Shown in pieces: positions 52,672-61,826 of a stretch of DNA of 64,000 nt. The notes under the pieces are model-generated. The model was not told where the DNA came from and searched no databases. It worked only from the letters and a program-made list of their open reading frames with translations. Each line of letters opens with the position of its first letter. The first letter of the stretch is position 1. The stretch spans positions 3,348,001 to 3,412,000 of the forward strand of contig JACCLO010000009.1 of NCBI GenBank assembly GCA_029448655.1, in the 5' to 3' direction. The DNA comes from Wolfiporia cocos (taxonomy: Eukaryota > Basidiomycota > Agaricomycetes > Polyporales > Phaeolaceae). The translations under genes and the position numbers were made by a program.

Positions 52672-53282
52672 TGTCACGGTAACCACCGTGTCACCCGCCC
52701 TAGCGGGGAACCTCTATATCCGCCCATATCCCTAACTCCAATAGCCCCCTACCCTCCTATGGCGGAGAACAAGAAGGCACGTCTGTTGAGACGCCCTGCC
52801 GAATTGCACAGACGAGCAGGTAAAAGAATGCGAGACAGAGTGGATGCAATGAATAGAGGCCCCCACGCCCAAGTAGGACGTAGCAGGCTTTGTCGTCTAA
52901 GACCCTGCACGCGAGGACAAGCAGACAGACGGTATGGAAAAGGTTGCCAGGGGACGCGCCCCCAACGACGAGAAGATAAGTTCTGAGGAGTACCTCAGAA
53001 CGCTACCTAGTATATATACATGTAAACGCAGACTTCTGTAGCTACAAGACCTGCCCTAATGGCGTGGTCTGTGCACACTGTGACTACGCTGCACATGACT
53101 ATGTAACGCGGGTAACTCCAGTGACGTACCACATGACCTAAGTAAGAGATAAGATAGGAGAAGCTTATCTATTTCCCATGCACGTGCAGTCCCGGGCGGC
53201 TAGGTATACCGTAGCGAATATCTGGGGAATAAAGGTGAGTAAATCAGCAGGGAACCCCTTTATTCCGGGATTTCTTGTGACA
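52672..53282 (-). repeat. 5' LTR of E2
   Basis: 611-bp inverted LTR-E, indistinguishable by eye from 51353-51963. Confidence 0.93.
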
Positions 53283-53635
53283 CTTTCTAGTGACTCGCGT
53301 CACCTGCCGCTGGCTCACGCTCAGTCAGCGGCCTCACTCACGTCACATGCTGTAGCCTTATGCTCAGTCAGCGACCTTTAGAACTATCACAAGCTTCGGG
53401 TCGTACCATTACCGGTACCTAACCCTACGCCCTGCAGTATCATTAGTCTTACCTACGGTGTTACGGGTCTTACCCTTCATGTATATAAGCTGGCCTCTGA
53501 GTACGTTGTAGACTCAGAATAGTTCTCCTCGACAATCGACTAGTTGTCCTTACCAACTGCTTGACTATTACACTTCACCTTTATCGACACCGCCCCTCAA
53601 CCCTTATATTTCAGTCTTAGTGAGTGTCTGCGTCA

Positions 53636-54956
53636 TTAGAACTATTCTTTTCATCGCCCCCCGGCCTTTGGGCCCTGGGGATTTGTGTTTTTAGGCCGGC
53701 GATTTGGTGTCTTCCCTTTACAGGTATTTTTGTATTGGGATCTGGGGGATAAATGGCGACGACCAGCCATTCAATGGGTTATTAGCGGCACCTGCAAAGG
53801 GCCGTTAATGTGAACAGCGACGGTGGATAAGACATGGGCGATGCCCCAGACCTATCCTCGTCACTTAGTAACACGTTTATTGTTGACACAGACTAGACTG
53901 TGGGACTCACACTGTAACCTAATAAGCGACTTGAAGAGGTTGCTGGAGGTTGATGAGGAGGCTAGTGGGCGCAAGCAGAGATGATATGTAACTGTGCGAA
54001 TGCAGAGAACAAATCTAAGGCATATCGTAGCGATAGCCCTACTTATATACATGTAGTGTTTGGTTACCAGTAAGGGAGCCAAACATGGAGACGGTCTGTG
54101 CGCAGACATAACTAATACAGCTAAGTCGTAAACTACAGTAGACCATGTGCGCCGGTAATGGCCGCACCAGTAAGAAGCGTTGTTTGGACCGTAGGTCCAT
54201 GTTGTGGAAGTGGCGTTGCTACGTTAGTAAGCCATGCACGTGATAACTATATACCGATATCGGGATATGAGTAATACTAAGGGCATTGGCATGTGATAAC
54301 GAGCGGGCCGCTTATCCAATTGTAGTGACATAGCCCGATAACGGGATATGAGTACAGCGCGTGACATCGGAGGTTAGTCCGCTGAGTCATTGACGCGTAC
54401 AGACGTGTTATGTACGTGTTGTTATGACAAGTGGACGTATACCGCGTTGTGTACGTGTTGTTTGGTTGTGTGTACGTGTAGACGGGCGCTTAGCAGCGTA
54501 AATGTCTACAAGGTCGTAGAAATACCAGATAAAATAGGTAAAAATACGGGAAAAATAGTGGCATGTCCCAAATCTGTGACAATTGTCCAGACGTAAGGAC
54601 ACAGCCTCGTTCCTTCGGGAACCAGACTAAAACCCGGCTTGCCGGCCTAATGACCATATGGGTTTGAACCTTAACGGGATCGCCCGGTCACCGCTTCTTA
54701 GCGGCAGCTAGCTTGCCTGCGGTGGACGTTTGGGAGTGCTGCGGCTAGCCACCATGGGTGTAATACCCTAATCTGGCCTGTTACCGGGACCGCAAGGGAA
54801 GCGGGACCCGTTGTATCTTCCACTCCGGACGTGTATGAGAGAGATGCACGCCGTCGTCGACTCACCGACATGACACCTTATCGCATCAAGAACGGCCGTT
54901 TCCGGACCTTTTTACGTAGTCATTTAGTACAAGCTTTCTCACGTAGTTACATAGCC
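53636..54956 (+). other. F 5' leader with self-priming PBS, split by LTR-B
   Basis: AGAACTATTCT at 53638-53648 is the reverse complement of the predicted F RNA start AGAATAGTTCT. The leader (53636-53883 and 54587-54956) contains GGGT-GTAAT-ACCC at 54756-54768. TTTTTACGTAGTCA lies before ORF1. An upstream in-frame extension to 54831 lacks conservation. Confidence 0.75.
53884..54581 (-). repeat. Solo LTR-B in F leader, TSD ATTGT
   Basis: 698-bp inverted LTR-B flanked by ATTGT at 53879-53883 and 54582-54586. Confidence 0.95.
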
Positions 54957-55859
54957 ATGCCTGCCGAGCGACAAGAGAAGTCCATCAAGATGGTCGAAGC
55001 GCGCCTGAGGGCTGGCCCGATTATCAAGAAGCAGAAGCAGAAGGGTGACACCGGCAAGATGCCGGACAAGATGGTTGTTACCAACACGGCCAACGGCAAA
55101 CCGGAGCTCTGGGACATTCCGTCCAAGAGCCGAAAGGAGGTGGAAGACCTCATCCGGAAGCCCAAGTACCACGGGCCCCGCCTCGGCCCCGTTGCCATCA
55201 AAACAAGGAACCAGCAGATAGCGGAGGAAGAAGCCAAGGCCATGCGAGAGTACGCGGCCCTTTCTGCTAAGCGCGCCCGCGAGCGACGTTTAGAGGAAGA
55301 AGCCGAAGTAGCTCGCCATGTCGAGGCCGACGCCGCTTCCCGCGCCCGCCGCGCACCTCCGCCCCCCGATCAGTCGCTTTTGAACCGCATCCTCACGCCC
55401 GACGAACTTCAAAAGATCGTCGACCTCGTCCGCTTGCCGCGGGCGGAGTGGGCTGAAAGACGCCTATACGACATCCCTCGAGACTTCAACGTCTTCGACA
55501 TCTCCTGCACGGAGAAGAAGTTCGACTGGGGTGCTAAGGTGATACCCACGCTATTGGAGACCGCAAAAGTGCTCTCCCCGGTGTACACATGCATCGTAGC
55601 CAACGCCGACCTCTGTAACGGTCACCCCACATACGAGGTAACTAACCTCATAAGGGACCTACAGACGGTATGCAAGGGTTTCATCGAGGCGGTCCTTATG
55701 GATCGGATCGATAACAAGCAAATGCGCCTGTTAGTTAAGAACTGCAAGATCATAGGGAACTTTATGGTTGGATATCCTAGTGTAGATAGGGAACACATAC
55801 AGCGTATTATACGGGGCCTCAATGCCCTCAATGTATGGTTCCCGGTCCACCAAATGTAA
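54957..55859 (+). CDS. F ORF1, conserved protein of unknown function
   Basis: 300 residues from ATG 54957 (MPAERQEKS). The frame is open from 54831, but this ATG fits the MP start of A and B ORF1. The N-terminus is Lys-rich (KKQKQKGDTGK). A motif VTNTANGKPELWDIP parallels VTPRNAATGEREEWHI in A. About 90-150 is a charged Ala/Glu/Arg helix. LPRAEWAERRLYDIPRD, then ISCTEKKFDW, is the best conserved block. A C-terminal helical domain has RLLVKNCKIIGNFMVG. No enzyme or zinc motif. Intact. It precedes gag by about 190 nt, as in A and B. Confidence 0.8.
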   Translation: MPAERQEKSIKMVEARLRAGPIIKKQKQKGDTGKMPDKMVVTNTANGKPELWDIPSKSRKEVEDLIRKPKYHGPRLGPVAIKTRNQQIAEEEAKAMREYAALSAKRARERRLEEEAEVARHVEADAASRARRAPPPPDQSLLNRILTPDELQKIVDLVRLPRAEWAERRLYDIPRDFNVFDISCTEKKFDWGAKVIPTLLETAKVLSPVYTCIVANADLCNGHPTYEVTNLIRDLQTVCKGFIEAVLMDRIDNKQMRLLVKNCKIIGNFMVGYPSVDREHIQRIIRGLNALNVWFPVHQM

Positions 55860-56050
55860 ACCCTCGCAGATCACCTGAGAAGGGATCTTGCTTTATCGCT
55901 TCTTATCGTGTGACTTCAAGCTCGCGCTCAAGAAAGGCACAACACATGGCAGTAGATACTTTTTAGTAATTACGTACCTTTTTTCCGGTTCTCCTCCTTT
56001 CACAGGGTTTCCCGCGCTTTATCAAATAAGTGCTTACCAGGTTTTTAGCC

Positions 56051-56689
56051 ATGTCGCAAACCCCGCAGCCCGAAGCTTCCGGTTCCCGCACTGCGGTTAA
56101 CTCACCCGTGCACACCCCGGAGCGAACCACCTCCCCCACACCCGTCTCGCGTCCACCACGGACGCCCGCTCCCCGCGCAGCCCCTCGACCCAGACTCCCG
56201 CCGTCAGAACTCTGGCCAACTCACTTCTCGGGTCCCGTAGTGGGGAACGAGCAGTTACCGCCTATCTATGGTGAGTACACGGCCCTGGAGTTCGAGAGTC
56301 AGGAGGTCCTACCCGTCAGGGAGGAATTCGAGGTGGCCGAAGATGCGTTCGACGGCATTCCCGAAGCCGAACACGCCGCCCTCTGCCAGACATTTCAACT
56401 ATGTCTAAACTTCATGAGTGAGAACGCCAACGTCGCAGCAAGATACACGGACGAGGAACTTCGTCGATTCCGGTATGCTCTCGACTCCAGGCTACGTCTC
56501 GTCCTCCACAGAGCAGACGAGCACCGCCAGTACACCAAATTCTTGGAGGCGCGCCTGGCAGCATCGGAAAACCGGGTCAAGTCGGCCCGTGACGACCTCG
56601 ACTCCGCCCTCACCAGACTCCGTAAATTGGAGTCCACGACCATGCGCGATCTCGCCGATCGCCTCGCCAAACTCGAAGCTGCTGCCGCG
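56051..56689 (+). pseudogene. gag: F Gag, N-terminal 213 codons (cut by A3)
   Basis: From ATG 56051 (MSQTPQPEASGS): a disordered Pro/Thr/Arg-rich N-terminus like B Gag, then an acidic segment and a coiled coil (FLEARLAASENRVKSARDDL). It resembles the N-terminal half of Gag in A and B in layout. At 56689 the inverted A3 3' LTR begins, so the capsid and zinc-knuckle parts are displaced beyond the window. Confidence 0.75.
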
Positions 56690-57308
56690 TAACACAAGAT
56701 AACAACTTACTTGTAATGTTCTTGGTTTTGCTGGTTAGGCAAGGGATAAGTAGATGTTAAGCAGGATACGTTGAGTGGTTAACTCGTAGTATGAATGCAA
56801 TGAATAGAACTGAGGCAATAGCGCTCAGCAAGTCCAGTATATATACATGATAAATAAGACCCCTAACAGTCTTATTAGATAATACTAGTGTCCGTATTCG
56901 TAAGTACAAGTCCCCAGGTACCTAAGTACTTAGTAATATATGATAAGTACATATACCGATCAAAACCGGGATATAGAAAGGCGGCGTAGGCCGCGCGAAT
57001 GGCGTTTTGCGCTCTTGTCATTACAAAGACAGGGCGTGACCAAAGCCCGGTCCGCTGACGTTTATACGCTGACTGCTTCCGGACGGAACGTCCGATTGGC
57101 TAGAACTAGACATGTGACTGATGGTAACTACTAACGATAAGATAAGACCGTCGTTACGGGAGATAACGCGGCCATCATTCGGCACGTATGTAACCGTTAA
57201 CTTATGAACCAGATAAGCTAGTTATTGGTCTAGAAAGTCGTAGATAATTCGTAGAATTGCCGGAAAAATAGTAAGAAATATAGGGAAACTAGGAGAATTC
57301 TTGTGACA
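56690..57308 (-). repeat. 3' LTR of A3
   Basis: 619-bp inverted LTR-A. The minus-strand polypurine tract with TAA and the TCAACG / CGTTGA hairpin lie immediately right (57309-57345). Confidence 0.95.
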
Positions 57309-57398
57309 TTACCCCCCCCTTAGATTTCAACGACCCCGTTGAGAGTAGAAATGGTGCTAGAGCCCATTGAAGGGTTAGACTTTACGATTTTTCCACTT

Positions 57399-60300
57399 TT
57401 ATCGTCCGGTCGATCCAAAACCTTGTGTACCGCGTTTGGTTGGTTTGTTGAACTGCTCGTTGTAGGGCCCACTTCCATGTAGGTGAGGTCGAATGTCTTT
57501 TTCGAACTTCTCCTTGGTCATGGATTCCTGTATTTCGGGCGTGATCGCTACTTCGCAAATTAGCTGAGCAATTCGGTCGCCTTTCTTTACTTGGTACGGG
57601 TCTCCGGTGAGATTCATCAACATGACAAAGACTTCTCCGCGGTAGTCATGGTCTATTACTCCTGCGAGGACATCGATGCCCTTTTTCGCAAGTCCAGACC
57701 TTGGCGCTATCCGACCGTATGTCCCATAAGGAACTTTGATACGAATGTCTGTGGGGACCGAAGCGGATTTCCATGAATTGATTAGGATATCCTGCGCGGC
57801 ATATAGATCATAGCCGATCGCATCGGTTGTTCCCCTGGTCGGTAGTTGGCCATTGACTCCTACTTCGATTTCTAAGTCTTCGTTGAACTCAACATCGGAA
57901 TGTACCCATTGCCCTGTAAAGGGGTCGCGCTTGTAGTACACTTTCGGTTGTGTAGGATCAACATCGTCTCGATATTGGGGCCAGTCATCGGGCCAGACAC
58001 ATGTGTCCGAATCCCAATCTGGTGAATCAGGGTCGAAGACGGCTATTGTCTGCCGTGTTCCGCCGAGTCTAGTTGATCGGCGAAGGGGTTGATTTGGATC
58101 GGTACTAAGAGCCGAATATTTTGCCTTGTACTCGTCCAGAATCTCCTTAGCGTTAGCCAGGTGTTCCTCGATTTCCCATGTGTCCTCCGCAGGTCCGGTG
58201 CCTTTCCAATGGATAAGGTATTCCCACCGGCCGCGTCGGTTACGATGGTCGAGAATGGCTTCCACTTCCCATTCTTCCGGGTCTTCCATTTCCATTGGCC
58301 TGTCGGCCGCTGGGGGATGACTTTTCTGACCTTCGATGGTTGATTCCTTGTACATGACCAGTTTTGAAGCATGGAACACAGGGTGGTAAGCCCTATATTG
58401 TGCGTCCATGTACACCTTGAACGTTACCGGTCCCAATTTCTCCGTGATTCGGAATGGGCCGATGTAGCGAGGGGCTAGACTTCTTTCGGTGTCTTGCCAA
58501 CTTCGCACGTCCACGAGTACTTTGTCGCCCACTTTGAAGGGAACGACTTGCTTCTTTTGATCATAGTACCAGGACCATCTTTCGGCTGCAATCTTCATTG
58601 CCGCCTTAGCTTTCTCTTGTGCAGAGAACCGTGTATTCGCAATTTCTACTAAGTCTTTGTTTCGACTTGGTTCGAAATTGCTTGGTCCTGCAATAGGATG
58701 ACGACCTAATTCCACCAGGAACGGAGATTCCTTGGTAGTTTCGCTGGCTGCATTATTGTACGCAAATTCCGCTGTCGGCAGGAACTCCGACCAGTTATCT
58801 TTTTGGTACGTGTTAATATAGCACCGTAGATACTGTTCGAGTATTTGATTCACTCGTTCGGTTTGTCCGTCTGCCTGCGGATGGTACGCAGTAGTCATCG
58901 ACCTTTGAATTCCCAGCAGGGTGCACCATTCACCAAATAGTTTTGAGGCAAATTGTGTCCCTCTGTCCGATACTATCTGTTTCGGCAACCCATGTAAGGG
59001 ATATACCTTTTGATAGAGTATCGTAGCTAGGTCTTTCGTTGAGAAGGTGTTTTCTATTGGGAAGAACCTTGCTCTTTTGGTCAACCGATCCACTACGACC
59101 ATGATCGCGTCATGCATTCCTGATGGGGGTAGCTGTGTAATCAGGTCTATTGTCACCACTTCCCATGGGCCTGACGGCACCGGTAAGGGTTGCAGGGGGC
59201 CGTACGGCTTCTGCGGGTGGTTCTTCATACGTTGGCATGTGTCACATCCATCTACGTATTTTTTGACGTAAACGAACATTCCGGGCCACCAATAGTTGCG
59301 GCTTAGCAATTCGTACGTCTTGTAACGTCCGAAATGCCCAGCTGACTTGTGATCGTGATGATACTCGACCACTTGCCGTCTGATATCCGCTGGTGTAGCT
59401 GGAACGTAGACTTTGCCTCTTCGGAGGAGTAACCCTCCTTCGTAGTTCCATTCTGATAGGTCTTTTTTGAATTCACGAGGGCCGGATGAGAGCAGCTCCT
59501 TGTAATCCTTTGTGACCTTGTCGTCTAGCAACGCTTTGCGAATCTCTCGGAGTATCGATTCGTCTTCCGATTGTGGGGCAGCATGGGAGGTATCAAGAGC
59601 CATTGCCATGTACTCTTGCTCGAACCACTCAGGTTTCAGAAGAACCTGATCGCGATTATCGAGATCCACCCCCTCCTCATGGTCTGGCCGCCTGGACAGA
59701 GGATCCGCGGTTAGCATTGTTTTGCCAGGTTTGTGCTTCATTTGGAAGTTGAAGCGTGAGAGATACAGTGCCCAACGGGCTTGTCGTCTCGTCAGTTTTT
59801 GCGCCGTTTTGAAATAGGTCAGGTTCAGATGATCCGACCATATCTCAAATTTTTCAGGGTGTCCCTCTAGGTAGTGTCGCCACTCCTCTAGAGCCCTGAT
59901 GACAGCCAACATTTCCTTGTCGTAGATCTCGTAGTTCCTTTCCGGGGCACTTAGCGATTTGCTATAGTACGCCACGGGGTGGAATTTTTTATCCGTAGGA
60001 TCTAACTGAGATAGTACTGCTCCGGTAGCGAAGTCTGACGCATCTGTTTCTACGCGGAAAGGCTGATCGTGCGACGGAATTCGAAGCACGGGCGCTTTGG
60101 TAAATGCTTCCTTTAGGGTTTGGAAGGCATTTTCCTGCTCGGCGTCCCAATGCCAAGCTTCTGACTTTTTGGTCAGCATGGTGAGTGGTTTGGCTATTTT
60201 TGAGAAGCCTTCTATGAATCGCCTGTAGAAATTGGCGAATCCAAGGAAAGCTTGAATCTCTTTGACCTTAGTAGGTCTGGGCCAGTCCTGAACTCCGGCG

Positions 60301-61826
60301 TACTTCTTCGGATCCATCATGATGTTACCGTCGGATATGATCATTCCTAGGTATTCGATGGAAGATTGTTCAAAGAAGCACTTTTCGGGCTTCGCATACA
60401 AGTCCGAGTCCTTCAGGGTTTGTAGAACCCCTTTGGTAAGTCGCCGATGTTCCTCCATATCATTCCCGAAAATCAAGATGTCATCTAGGTAGACAACCAC
60501 CTTGCCGGTGCGAATGAACGGTGCGAGGATAGAATTCATCATCGCTTGGAACGTTGCGGGGGCATTGCAGAAACCGAAATACATTACCGTTGCCTCGTAT
60601 AGTCCACGGTGTGTAATAAACGCCGTCTTCCATTCGTCACCTTCCTTGATGCGGACATTGTTATATCCCCATCTAAGGTCAATTTTGGTGAAAATGGTCG
60701 CATGGGACAATTGATCGATGAGATCATCGATCCGAGGTATCGGATAACGATTTTTCACGGTTATTTCGTTTAGCCTCCTGTAATCGACAACCATCCTCAG
60801 TCCTCCGTCCTTTTTATGGACAAAGAAGACCGGGGATGCCATTGGACTTTCGGATGGTCGAATGTAACCCTTCCGTAGTTCGGTGTCTATCCACTCATCC
60901 AAGCTATTACGCTCTTGGGGAGACATTTTGTATGGTTTTACCGGGGGAGGAAGCTGCGCATCTGGTTCAAGCACTATGGCGTGATCCCAGGGCTTCCGTT
61001 CCGGCATCCTCTCTGACGCCTTTTGTGAGAACACCGTTGGCCCATACTCTTGGTATTGTTCGGGCACTAACGATTTCCATTTTTCAATGTCAATCGATGG
61101 TGTGTTTTCCTCACGGTCGTCTGCTTCGTCGAGGTCTTTGTCAAGTACCTCGGCTACCAACTGTGTCAGCAGGTTCATTTCCTCGTCGTCAAGGGTTGCC
61201 ACCCAAGCGATCAAAGGATTTTCGGGGTCCTCCTCTCCTAATATGTCCACGGGAGTGTCCCAAATCGAATTTACTTCGATGATTTCCTTTTCTGGGAGTT
61301 CAACTGCTTCCTCCTCAGAAGGGCGGTTACCCTTTTTTCTGGCGTAGGGTTGGTCGTGTGTACAGCGTGCATATTCCATTTCTCCTTTCCTCCAATCAAA
61401 GGTAGGATTGTGGAGACGCAACCAGTCATAGCCAAGGATTAGGTCTGGTTCTAGGTGCATGACCGTCAGACCTATTTTTTCCTTGTGTGTGCCATGTTGC
61501 ATAAATGCTTTTACTGATTGCGTTAAGCGGCCGGCGACGTTTTCTGTTCCGTCTGCGTTTGTAACCGTAATGGGAAACGCTAGTTTGTCGGTGACCAGCT
61601 TATGTTTATCGACCAATCGTTGTGATATGACCGATATGGTTGCACCGCTGTCGATTAAAGCCAGAGCCTGCACTTTTTGCCCATATACCCAGAGTGTTAC
61701 TTCGACACGGAATGATCGAGCGAAGTCGCGCGCATCGTTGCCAAAAATGTGATACATTGACTCGAATACACTCTTTACAGCGGGTACGGGACTAAAACTA
61801 CATGGGAGCACAAGTGGGCAGGTCAT
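57399..61826 (-). CDS. pol: A3 Pol: PR-RT-RNase H-IN-chromodomain-dUTPase
   Basis: 1475 residues from ATG 61826, overlapping the gag stop as TGATG. Domain order and all catalytic motifs are as in A2: DSGAT, YLDD, integrase HHCC and DDE, GPF module, chromodomain, dUTPase motifs 1-5 ending GTQGFGSTGR. Differences from A2 are scattered substitutions (for example VFESMYH for VLESMYH, NGQLPTRG for NGKLPTRG), so both copies have kept the frame over time. With A2 it is one of two apparently intact pol genes here. Confidence 0.96.
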   Translation of the reverse strand: MTCPLVLPCSFSPVPAVKSVFESMYHIFGNDARDFARSFRVEVTLWVYGQKVQALALIDSGATISVISQRLVDKHKLVTDKLAFPITVTNADGTENVAGRLTQSVKAFMQHGTHKEKIGLTVMHLEPDLILGYDWLRLHNPTFDWRKGEMEYARCTHDQPYARKKGNRPSEEEAVELPEKEIIEVNSIWDTPVDILGEEDPENPLIAWVATLDDEEMNLLTQLVAEVLDKDLDEADDREENTPSIDIEKWKSLVPEQYQEYGPTVFSQKASERMPERKPWDHAIVLEPDAQLPPPVKPYKMSPQERNSLDEWIDTELRKGYIRPSESPMASPVFFVHKKDGGLRMVVDYRRLNEITVKNRYPIPRIDDLIDQLSHATIFTKIDLRWGYNNVRIKEGDEWKTAFITHRGLYEATVMYFGFCNAPATFQAMMNSILAPFIRTGKVVVYLDDILIFGNDMEEHRRLTKGVLQTLKDSDLYAKPEKCFFEQSSIEYLGMIISDGNIMMDPKKYAGVQDWPRPTKVKEIQAFLGFANFYRRFIEGFSKIAKPLTMLTKKSEAWHWDAEQENAFQTLKEAFTKAPVLRIPSHDQPFRVETDASDFATGAVLSQLDPTDKKFHPVAYYSKSLSAPERNYEIYDKEMLAVIRALEEWRHYLEGHPEKFEIWSDHLNLTYFKTAQKLTRRQARWALYLSRFNFQMKHKPGKTMLTADPLSRRPDHEEGVDLDNRDQVLLKPEWFEQEYMAMALDTSHAAPQSEDESILREIRKALLDDKVTKDYKELLSSGPREFKKDLSEWNYEGGLLLRRGKVYVPATPADIRRQVVEYHHDHKSAGHFGRYKTYELLSRNYWWPGMFVYVKKYVDGCDTCQRMKNHPQKPYGPLQPLPVPSGPWEVVTIDLITQLPPSGMHDAIMVVVDRLTKRARFFPIENTFSTKDLATILYQKVYPLHGLPKQIVSDRGTQFASKLFGEWCTLLGIQRSMTTAYHPQADGQTERVNQILEQYLRCYINTYQKDNWSEFLPTAEFAYNNAASETTKESPFLVELGRHPIAGPSNFEPSRNKDLVEIANTRFSAQEKAKAAMKIAAERWSWYYDQKKQVVPFKVGDKVLVDVRSWQDTERSLAPRYIGPFRITEKLGPVTFKVYMDAQYRAYHPVFHASKLVMYKESTIEGQKSHPPAADRPMEMEDPEEWEVEAILDHRNRRGRWEYLIHWKGTGPAEDTWEIEEHLANAKEILDEYKAKYSALSTDPNQPLRRSTRLGGTRQTIAVFDPDSPDWDSDTCVWPDDWPQYRDDVDPTQPKVYYKRDPFTGQWVHSDVEFNEDLEIEVGVNGQLPTRGTTDAIGYDLYAAQDILINSWKSASVPTDIRIKVPYGTYGRIAPRSGLAKKGIDVLAGVIDHDYRGEVFVMLMNLTGDPYQVKKGDRIAQLICEVAITPEIQESMTKEKFEKDIRPHLHGSGPYNEQFNKPTKRGTQGFGSTGR

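Larger units (their letters stand above)
51353..53282 (-). mobile_element. Element E2: short non-autonomous LTR element, TSD CTTTC
   Basis: 1930-bp inverted element with two 611-bp LTR-E copies that appear identical, and only 708 bp between them. It is flanked by CTTTC (51348-51352, 53283-53287). PBS, polypurine tract and hairpin are retained but there is no gag or pol. Identical LTRs mean a very recent insertion, so an active helper element probably exists in this genome. Confidence 0.93.
51098..53635 (+). repeat. 5' LTR of F, split by E2
   Basis: 51098-51352 and 53288-53635 form a roughly 600-bp LTR ending GAGTGTCTGCGTCA. TATATAA at 53482 is 34 bp upstream of A53516 (AGAATAGTTCT). The inverted repeat TCTGAGT / ACTCAGA lies at 53496-53518. 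Several CTTATCTTATCT (GATA) motifs occupy 51180-51300. Confidence 0.85.
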
